A stretch of 64,000 bases of DNA from Variovorax sp. J22G73 (GTDB lineage Bacteria; Pseudomonadota; Gammaproteobacteria; Burkholderiales; Burkholderiaceae_C), in NCBI RefSeq assembly GCF_030317035.1, contig NZ_JASZYK010000011.1:124001-188000 (forward strand), read 5' to 3'. Within the stretch, counting starts at the first letter, position 1; each line of letters opens with the position of its first letter. A program made the position numbers and the translations under genes. This document shows positions 58,701 to 64,000 of this stretch, piece by piece. The notes beneath the pieces are model-generated. The model had not been told where the DNA came from. It worked only from the letters and a program-made list of their open reading frames with translations, and made no database searches.

Positions 58701-61700
58701 TGCAGGCCGTGCCTGGTGCCAGTTGCTGCGGCTGCGAGGTGTTGACCGAGCAGCTGGTGACCTTGAAGTTGGCGTCCACGCCGTCCGTGCACGCGGCGAC
58801 CAGGGCCGGGCCTGTGTTCACGGTGTTGCAGCTGGTCGTGGTGAAGTTGCCGCTCGTGCCAGGCGTGCAGGTGCCTTGCGCGACGAAGGTCGGCCCCGTC
58901 GTGACCGTGTTGCAGCTGATCTGCTTGAAGCCATTGTCCGAGGTCGGCGCCTGGGCCACGCAAGTGCCGGCAGCCACGCCGACAACCGGGCTCGCGGACA
59001 CGCAGTTGATCGTCATGTAGCCGTTGGCTTGCGTCGGCTGTTGCGCCGAGCAGGTTCCGGGAACCACGTTGGTCACCGGCGTGTTGTTGGTCGAGCACGT
59101 CGTGATGGTGAAGTTGGCCGACGTGCCGGGCGTGCAGCTGGCCACCGGCGCGGGCGTCGTCGGGCCATTCATCGCGCAGGTCGTCGCCGTCCAGGCGTTC
59201 GCCAGGCTGGCGGGCACGGGCGTACAACTGTTCAGCAGTACCCCGGTAGGCCCGGTCGTGACCGCGGCCGGGCAGGAGATCGTCACCCAGTTGTTGCCGG
59301 CGTTGCCAGTCTGGGCCGCGCAGGAGCCCGGCGGGGTCGGCACCGTTTCGGTGTGCTGGTTGCAGAAGGTGGCGGTGTTGCCGTTGCCGGGGCCGGCATT
59401 CACCGGCGTGCATGTGCCCACGTTGACTTCGGGCGTGTCCACGTTGCTGCAGCTCGTGATGACCCAGTTGGTGCTGGCATCGCCGCCTGGCGTGCACGAG
59501 GCGACCAGCGTCGGGCCTGTAACGGCCGTGGTGCACGTGACGACCGTCGCACCGGTCGCGTTGGGGACGCAGGACGACACCGGCACGTTGGACTCGACCG
59601 TGGGCGTGCAGGTGGTGACGACGCCGGCACTGTCAGTGCCTGCCACGCACGCGGTCGCCTGGACACGCGTCGTGGTGGGGGGCGAGCTCTGCTGGCACTG
59701 GCGCTCGAGGAAGTTGTTGAGGGCAGTCGGAGATTGCGCGACGCAGCTCGTCGCGGTGGTCCAGGCCGTGTAGGCGGTGCCGCCGCAGGAAGTCCGCAGG
59801 AAGCCGTTCGCGCTCGTCGGGGTCACCGCGTTGCAAGTGTCAACGTTCTTGGTCGGGGTCACGGTCTCCACCGGGGTCTCGCACACGGTTTCGGTGAAGT
59901 TGGGCGAGCTTCCACCACTGTTGCTGCAACTGGCTGCAGCGGTCCTGGCGGTCGTCTGGACGGTATTGCAGGAAGTGGACGTGAAGTTGTTGCTCGAGCT
60001 TGCCGACGCGAACACGCACGATGCCTTTGAGGCGACCTTGGTGGTGGTCGTATTCGGTGCCGGGCAGGTGGTCGTGGTGTTGTTGTTGGCGGAGGTCGGT
60101 CCTGACGCCGTGCAACTCGCCACGGGCGTAGGGCCACTGACGATGGGGTCGCACGTGGTGACAGCCTTCGTCGACGGATTGGTGCCGGGCGTGCACGCGG
60201 TCACGAAGGTCTTGACGGGCGGAATCGAGGTGGAATCGCAGAAGGTCTGGGTAAAGGTCGAGTCGGTACCGGGGGTGCACGAAGCAACATTCGTCGTCTG
60301 CGACCGGTTTTGCGAGCAGCTCACCGTCGTCCAGCTGTTGCTGGCGCTCGCGGTCACTGGGGTGCAACTCGCAGCTGGAACAAAGCCGGTGTCTCGTGAG
60401 CGCGAGCAATCGACGCTGACGTAGTTGTTGCCGGAGTTGGCCGATTGCGGCGTGCAGCTTTGAACGGCGGTCACAGCGGACTGCTGCGTCGTGCAGGTCG
60501 TCGCCACCCAGTTGTTGCTGGCGGAAGCCGGCTGCGCAGTGCACGATGCGACAGGCGTCGGGCCCGTCCTGAGGGTCAGGCAAGAAATATTGCCGGCGCT
60601 GGTGCAAGACTGCACGGGGGTCGTCGTTTCGGTCGCGCCGTTGTACGCCAGCGTCTGCGTGGTCGACTGAAGGTACTGCGTGGTTTGCTGGAACGGTTGT
60701 ACCGTTTTCTGCAACGGCTGAATCGTGTACGTCTGCGTCGTGGTGACGGTCTGCTGCATCTGGCTCTTCGTCTGCAGGGCCTGCGACGTCGACTTGGTCG
60801 TCGTCTGCTGCGTGTACCACTGGCGCGTTTGCGTGAGGGTCTGCGTGCGCGTGCGCGTCTGGGTCTGGGTCTGCGACTTCAGCGTGTAGGAAGACGTCTG
60901 CAGATTCTGCAGAGTGCTCTTGTAGACCTTGCGCGTGCCCTGGCCCCACCACGTGCGGGTGAGCAGTTCCTGGCGCGTCGAGCGGGTCTGCTGCTGTGTG
61001 CTGGCCAGGTTCTGCAGGCTCTCGCGCGTTTGCGTGCTCGTCGTCTTCCGGTCCTGCGTCGTGGAGCGGCTGGTCTGCACGGTCGAAGCGTAGATCTGCT
61101 CGGTGGCCTTCGTCAGCGACTGGGTGCGCTGCGTCGGTTGCGAGGTAGCACGCGACACCACCGAGATCGTGCGGAAGAACTCGCCGCTGTCGCAAGGCAT
61201 GTAGCGGTTCATCGACGACGTCGTCGTGTCCGTGCGGCTGCCGGTCGTGGTGCCGTCCCAGATGGGTCGATGCGTATACAACAGCGGATCGAAGCGGTCC
61301 AGGATCGTCTTGGAGGTGAGGTTGCCGTCCTGGTTGCCCACGCGCGTAACCCCGTCGACGCCCACTGGACCGCGCGTTTCCTGCGCGGTGTTCCAGTAAC
61401 CGTCCGTGGTCATGATGGTGAAGTTCTGCTGGCAGGTGTAGCGCACCGGGTCGGGCGTCATCTCGGCGTTGATGCCGTCGGTGCGGCCGGCATAGTGGCG
61501 GCCCACCCGGGCTAGGCCTTCGCGCGCCGGCGACGAGCCATCGGGCGTCTGTCCGTACAGCTTGGCGTACCACGCGGCCTTTTGCGTGTCGTTGAAGTCG
61601 TCGATCGCCAGGTACTTGGTGGGGTTCACGCCGCTGTCGGCATTGCTCGAATCGCGCAGCGGGCTCATGCTGACCAGGCCGACGCGGAAGCCGTCGTTGA

Positions 61701-62475
61701 TCGGGTTGAACGCAAGGCTGATGCTGCTCTTCACCATCGCCATGCGGGTGCGATAGAAGGTGTACCAGATCGCGAAATTTCGGCGTTCGTCGGCCCCGGC
61801 CGCGCCGGTGCCCGAGCCGGAGGTGACCAGCTTGCGGCGCCACAGGCCACCCGTGGTGTTGGCCGTGACATTCGATTGGGTCAGGTTGACGCCCGAGAAG
61901 CGCACGCTCTCCATGTCGGTGCAGGGCGCGGCGTCGTACCTCAGGGTTTGCGTGCCTTCGTACGTGTAGTAGTACGCGGCCTGCGCCGGGTCTTCGGCGT
62001 CATTGGCAACCTGCAGCTGGCGCGTGTTGCGGTCGTAGGCCCTGAAGCTGGTGGCCAGGTTGGTGGTGGCCGTGCCGGACGAATAGAAGTCGTAGCGTGC
62101 AGCCCCGAAGTCGACATTGGTCGGTGGGTTCACCAGGTAGTAGCCGTCGGCGCCGCGCGGCACCTCGTACACCTTGGCCGGGTCGTAATACAGCGCGTTG
62201 CACTGCGCGCTGCGATAGCCGATGGGCATCTCGTAGCTCGGATCGCCGCCGGGAAACTCCAGCTCGTCGGGCATGTGCGTGAAAGCCATGGACCGCGAGG
62301 TGTCCATCAGCAGCATCACGTTCGGCTTGGGCACGGCCTGCCCCGTGCCCGCGACGGGCACGGTGGACAGTTGCGTCTGCGCCGCCTGCACGTCGGTCGT
62401 CGACGCTCCGTTCCCCCACAGGAGCGCGCCGGCGATGGCCGACACGGCCACCGCAAAAACCTTGGAGCGATTCAT
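55723..62475 (-). CDS. pilY1: PilY1-type pilus adhesin with long Cys-repeat insertion
   Basis: The ATG at 62475 gives about 2250 residues, roughly twice the usual PilY1. A signal peptide covers about residues 1-32. A von Willebrand A-like domain starts near residue 50, with metal site Asp58-Thr-Ser60-Arg-Ser62 (MDTSRSM). Residues about 441-618 are Thr/Gln-rich, and about 619-1365 are two-cysteine repeats. The C-terminal 750 residues are the PilY1 beta-propeller (VYVGANDGMLHAFYAP, DVTNPTAPRAMWEF, YGADLLGNIWRFDI). PilY1 works as type IV pilus tip adhesin and priming factor with PilW and PilX. It lies 11 bp after pilX. Confidence 0.92.
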   Translation of the reverse strand: MNRSKVFAVAVSAIAGALLWGNGASTTDVQAAQTQLSTVPVAGTGQAVPKPNVMLLMDTSRSMAFTHMPDELEFPGGDPSYEMPIGYRSAQCNALYYDPAKVYEVPRGADGYYLVNPPTNVDFGAARYDFYSSGTATTNLATSFRAYDRNTRQLQVANDAEDPAQAAYYYTYEGTQTLRYDAAPCTDMESVRFSGVNLTQSNVTANTTGGLWRRKLVTSGSGTGAAGADERRNFAIWYTFYRTRMAMVKSSISLAFNPINDGFRVGLVSMSPLRDSSNADSGVNPTKYLAIDDFNDTQKAAWYAKLYGQTPDGSSPAREGLARVGRHYAGRTDGINAEMTPDPVRYTCQQNFTIMTTDGYWNTAQETRGPVGVDGVTRVGNQDGNLTSKTILDRFDPLLYTHRPIWDGTTTGSRTDTTTSSMNRYMPCDSGEFFRTISVVSRATSQPTQRTQSLTKATEQIYASTVQTSRSTTQDRKTTSTQTRESLQNLASTQQQTRSTRQELLTRTWWGQGTRKVYKSTLQNLQTSSYTLKSQTQTQTRTRTQTLTQTRQWYTQQTTTKSTSQALQTKSQMQQTVTTTQTYTIQPLQKTVQPFQQTTQYLQSTTQTLAYNGATETTTPVQSCTSAGNISCLTLRTGPTPVASCTAQPASASNNWVATTCTTQQSAVTAVQSCTPQSANSGNNYVSVDCSRSRDTGFVPAASCTPVTASASNSWTTVSCSQNRSQTTNVASCTPGTDSTFTQTFCDSTSIPPVKTFVTACTPGTNPSTKAVTTCDPIVSGPTPVASCTASGPTSANNNTTTTCPAPNTTTTKVASKASCVFASASSSNNFTSTSCNTVQTTARTAAASCSNSGGSSPNFTETVCETPVETVTPTKNVDTCNAVTPTSANGFLRTSCGGTAYTAWTTATSCVAQSPTALNNFLERQCQQSSPPTTTRVQATACVAGTDSAGVVTTCTPTVESNVPVSSCVPNATGATVVTCTTAVTGPTLVASCTPGGDASTNWVITSCSNVDTPEVNVGTCTPVNAGPGNGNTATFCNQHTETVPTPPGSCAAQTGNAGNNWVTISCPAAVTTGPTGVLLNSCTPVPASLANAWTATTCAMNGPTTPAPVASCTPGTSANFTITTCSTNNTPVTNVVPGTCSAQQPTQANGYMTINCVSASPVVGVAAGTCVAQAPTSDNGFKQISCNTVTTGPTFVAQGTCTPGTSGNFTTTSCNTVNTGPALVAACTDGVDANFKVTSCSVNTSQPQQLAPGTACTSEAPTSANNFTRTTCTATDTTVGVASGACVPSPRGVLPVVSCATVTTSPTPVAACTPGTDSSFLTTTCSANTQGPDRVTSCSPVEPTASNGYTSTTCVSIPGTKVQSRTQTITATYDVSGGTAIDSSVRNKTTEETDWADVGNVCYASPASPPVVDVSGAWGGTTTTKGTVTGSGIQGSVDSLADVAQYYYITDLRPGMSNDIPRLGEGIEDDRAPWQHMTTFVVGLGVSGNLSYQENYKSATTGDFSKIRSYENTPPVNWPIWPNGTNLSQLQYNDPRSIDDFWHTAVNGRGKYFSARDPQSVVDGLKEALSGIKAQAGAGAGASVSSLTPTAGDNIAYTGSFTTLDWTGELLAQEVDLTTGNLSTTVKWSGRGLLDAKVSDECDNRKIYARDPATNNLVDFTWNTSACDTTSGLPTGSASTGLTTAMKAAFTSTAITTGLSQYPFMSDGSSGTIDQRSVTTGANLVNYLRGQRKREGYVSNTAKLYRTRAHVLGDIVNSQPAYVKAPSQFFQDADYDAFKTANKARTPMVYVGANDGMLHAFYAPASSTDSNYANAGQEAWAFVPQVVMPNMWTLADMNYADKHQFFVDGSPIAGDVRTGGQWRTMVVAGLGHGGNGYYALDVTNPTAPRAMWEFNMSTACATNPVGATSDCNVGLTYGRPIITKLRNGTWVVLVTSGYNNSVSGDGRGYLYVLDAGTGAIIQRIATSSGSKDTPSGLREINIFVNNYALNNTAERAYGADLLGNIWRFDINNVLDPAGFEAALLATAKDKSGNPQPITTRPQLAEVSGTTMVLTATGRMLSTDDLTDTSAQTVYAMQDPLTNVDPSVYSNLRTELRGLQLVQTGSGSTATRTVQCAATGDGACTQTKGWYIDLPDTGERVNVDMQSVLGTLVFASNVPSNTMCSGGGYSWLNYVDLITGLPVSSSENRVTSVPFFGNSVVVGLGILGLPNGTFRALGRDASGVPLSMGIPVGSPPPQGKRVSWRELVR
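58381..60620 (-). repeat. About 26 degenerate two-cysteine repeats within pilY1
   Basis: Reading residues about 619-1365 by eye gives 26 units of 26-32 residues. The pattern is P-T-x-V-A-S-C-T-P, then 8-14 residues usually with Asn-Asn or Asn-Gly, then a second Cys after x-T-x-x, then a Thr/Gly linker. Units are clearly related but not identical, so they arose by old duplication. Each unit could form one disulfide-closed beta hairpin, building a long stalk. Confidence 0.85.
60625..61155 (-). repeat. Thr/Gln-rich low-complexity segment within pilY1
   Basis: Residues about 441-618 of PilY1 are dominated by Thr, Gln, Ser, Arg and Leu in a loose heptad-like rhythm (TQTQTRTRTQTLTQTRQW, then LQKTVQPFQQTTQYLQSTTQ). 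There is no cysteine until the repeat region begins. It probably forms an extended or fibrous spacer. Confidence 0.7.
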
Positions 62476-62486
62476 TTCCCCTGCCC

Positions 62487-63062
62487 TCATAGCATGATTA
62501 CTTGTGTGTAGCTGACAGCGCCGCGCACCCCGTCCACGCGGGCGGTGATGCGGTAGTACGGCGACTTGGGCGCCACGAAGCCCCCTTCGACTCCGCCTCC
62601 GGTTCCCAGTCCGCTGGCCGATTGCGGAATGACGCACTTCTGCGTGACTTCGGTGGCCGGGCCGGGCATGGCGCACAGACGGTGGATCACGTAACGCACA
62701 CGGTTGCCCGTGCCGTCGTTCGCGGTCGCTTCCTTGGCGTTCGACCAGTCGTAGGTCATCGGGTTGAACGTCTCGTCCCACGTGGCGAAGTACGCTTCGG
62801 CGGGAACGTCGGCGTTGAGCACATTGGGGGCCGTGCGCTGGTTGTAGACCCAGTTGAAGGCCGCCTCGGTGCCCAGGTCGGCCAGCGAGGTTGCGTTCTG
62901 CTTGAAGCCGACGTTGCCGGCAATTTCCACGCCGGTGCCGCTGGTGCGGAACATCAGCAAGCCCGAGATCGTCATCACCACCAGAACGACCAGCGCGATG
63001 ATCAGGACGATGCCGCGTTGCGCACTTGTGCGCAACGAACCGCGTGCGCGATTTGCTCTCAT
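62487..63062 (-). CDS. pilX: Type IV pilus minor pilin assembly protein PilX
   Basis: The ATG at 63062 overlaps the pilW stop (ATGA), giving 191 residues. The N-terminus has a basic stretch and then the long hydrophobic pilin-like helix QRGIVLIIALVVLVVMTISGLL, with a GNVGFKQNATSLADLGTEAA segment typical of PilX. Two cysteines in the C-terminal half (LCAMPGP, QKCVIP) probably form the conserved disulfide. With PilW and PilY1 it forms the priming complex at the pilus tip. The gap to pilY1 is 11 bp. Confidence 0.92.
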   Translation of the reverse strand: MRANRARGSLRTSAQRGIVLIIALVVLVVMTISGLLMFRTSGTGVEIAGNVGFKQNATSLADLGTEAAFNWVYNQRTAPNVLNADVPAEAYFATWDETFNPMTYDWSNAKEATANDGTGNRVRYVIHRLCAMPGPATEVTQKCVIPQSASGLGTGGGVEGGFVAPKSPYYRITARVDGVRGAVSYTQVIML

Positions 63063-64000
63063 TGGGTCACTCCCCAGATCATGTTGCGCAAGGGCACGAC
63101 GGTGTCGTACACCCGGTACCGGTAGTTGCGCCAGTTGTTGGCCGCGGCGTCGCCGTTGATGGCGGAGGCGCCGTCGCCCGAATCGTCGGTGTTGTCGACG
63201 TTCCTCATCGGGAAGGCGATCGAGCCGTTGGCCCACTTGGGCGCCGACGCGGTCACCGGCACCGCCGTGCCCGACTCCACGTTCGGACGCTCGAATTGCC
63301 GGCTGCGAATGAGCAGGCCGAAACGCACGGCGAGCAGCCGGGCGTAGTTGGGGGTCGGACCGGGCAGTGTGTCGTACCACTCGCCGGTACCGATGACACC
63401 ATCGCCCGAGGCGTCGTAGCCGTACTGTGCCTTGAGCGTGACAACGTCCGTGACCACATCGGACGCATTCACCTCATCTTCGAACAGGCTGTTGTAGCGC
63501 GTGAGCGACTGGCGGCTCGGGTTGACTTTCCACACCGTCAAGGCGGGCGCCATCCCCAGGTTGAATAGGACACCGGAGGTGATGTCAGTGCCGGTGCCGC
63601 CGGCCTTGTTCATCGTTGCCGTCTTGTTCAGACCTTGGTTGGTCGTATAGATAAATGCCTCTTTGTGCTCGACGGCATTCGGATCGGAGCTGGAAAGCCC
63701 CGTGATCTCCACCAGGTTGCAACTGCCGGTGGCGGGATTGGCAGCAATGGCTTTGTCGCCGAGCAGGAAGCCCTCGCGCGACTTCAGCGAATTCGACTCC
63801 GCGGTCGACGACATGATTGGCTGGCTGGAAACGAAGTAGGACGAGTTGCCGTAGAGCACTCGGATCTCGTCTGGCTTGCCATCCGCCTTGATGATCTGGA
63901 CAGGAGCGAGCTTGAAGGTGAAGGTCGGTGCCGCAAGGTCCTGGCTGAACGCCTTCACTGTGCAGCCCATCGCGCTGGTCGTGGGGTCTGCCGGGTCACC
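63059..64000 (-). CDS. pilW: Type IV pilus assembly protein PilW (N-terminus outside window)
   Basis: The frame is open to the end of the window; the ATG at 63970 lies inside a continuing frame (encoding DPADPTTSA before it), so it is not the start. About 313 residues are visible. The C-terminal part matches PilW, with VRFGLLIRSRQFERP and ending YRVYDTVVPLRNMIWG, a typical PilW tail. A DASGDGVIGTGEW segment resembles a calcium loop. The N-terminal pilin helix is not seen. Its stop overlaps the pilX start, so the operon is translationally coupled. Confidence 0.9.
   Translation of the reverse strand, partial: GDPADPTTSAMGCTVKAFSQDLAAPTFTFKLAPVQIIKADGKPDEIRVLYGNSSYFVSSQPIMSSTAESNSLKSREGFLLGDKAIAANPATGSCNLVEITGLSSSDPNAVEHKEAFIYTTNQGLNKTATMNKAGGTGTDITSGVLFNLGMAPALTVWKVNPSRQSLTRYNSLFEDEVNASDVVTDVVTLKAQYGYDASGDGVIGTGEWYDTLPGPTPNYARLLAVRFGLLIRSRQFERPNVESGTAVPVTASAPKWANGSIAFPMRNVDNTDDSGDGASAINGDAAANNWRNYRYRVYDTVVPLRNMIWGVTQ

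Noticed and set aside
58355..59773. Two consecutive plus-strand open frames opposite the Cys-repeat region with repeated Val/Thr-rich sequence
   Set aside because: Their apparent repeats mirror the repeat units of pilY1 read backwards; no ribosome binding sites or signal peptides support them.
55639..60030. Very long plus-strand open frame (about 1460 codons) opposite pilY1
   Set aside because: It is the complement of a GC-rich gene; the product has no family features, its composition is dominated by Arg, Gly, Val and Ala, and pilY1 on the other strand is certain.
58381..60620. CRISPR-like array
   Set aside because: The repeats are degenerate protein-coding units in frame, not identical direct repeats with unique spacers, and no cas genes are present.

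Overview
The window is GC-rich DNA with tightly packed, often overlapping genes. Gene content and order point to a betaproteobacterium of the Comamonadaceae, most like Variovorax. Supporting markers are YaeQ, a DUF3717-DUF1289 protein, a PilW-PilX-PilY1 pilin operon, an ECF41 sigma factor and a complete four-carbon acid-sugar operon. This assignment rests on recognising the proteins, not on a database search. No rRNA, tRNA, insertion sequence, prophage or CRISPR array was seen.

Layout. Positions 1-4.3 kb hold the end of a FAD-linked oxidase, an orphan NMT1-type substrate-binding protein, a flavodoxin-fold oxidoreductase, a PDR-type iron-sulfur reductase and a RutR-like TetR regulator. Positions 4.2-11.8 kb form a minus-strand run, ltnD-denD-otnK-otnC-otnI, for L-threonate and D-erythronate catabolism to DHAP. 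It has its own GntR regulator, and a CodA-like amidohydrolase and a RidA protein are attached at its distal end. Positions 11.8-15.1 kb hold a stand-alone homodimeric pyruvate-dehydrogenase-type E1 divergent from an Lrp regulator. Positions 15.1-20.2 kb hold a PhoX phosphatase with tandem Pho boxes, MltA, a small membrane protein and two OmpA-like lipoproteins. Positions 20.2-28.1 kb are one coupled minus-strand run: YhdP (AsmA-like), a nitrilase-family amidase, a PAS histidine kinase and a FixJ-type regulator. GlnE and an RlpA-like lipoprotein run the other way.

Positions 32.1-41.2 kb look like an oxidative-stress and lipid-modification neighbourhood. It contains a carboxymuconolactone-decarboxylase/AhpD-like protein and an ECF41 sigma factor, each preceded by a good ECF41 promoter match, then a di-iron protein and an exported glutathione peroxidase. 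A five-gene unit follows: FAD amine-oxidase-like protein, DUF1365, CFA-like methyltransferase, MFS transporter, SDR. Positions 41.3-48.3 kb hold a GST, PurB, a PepSY/TonB-receptor pair, YaeQ and two small zinc/Cys proteins. At 48.5-50.2 kb a yybP-ykoY manganese riboswitch precedes a TerC-family membrane protein and an uncharacterised protein, closed by a strong terminator. Positions 50.2-52.8 kb hold a holin-like membrane protein, an M48 protease and MoaC.

The last 11 kb is surface/pilus territory: a Wzy/PglL-type O-oligosaccharide ligase, a small Cys-containing secreted protein, and the minor-pilin operon pilW-pilX-pilY1 followed by a translationally coupled TonB-like protein. PilY1 is very large (about 2250 residues). 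Between its von Willebrand A domain and its C-terminal propeller lie a Thr/Gln-rich stretch and about 26 degenerate two-cysteine repeats. This is the most unusual protein architecture in the window.
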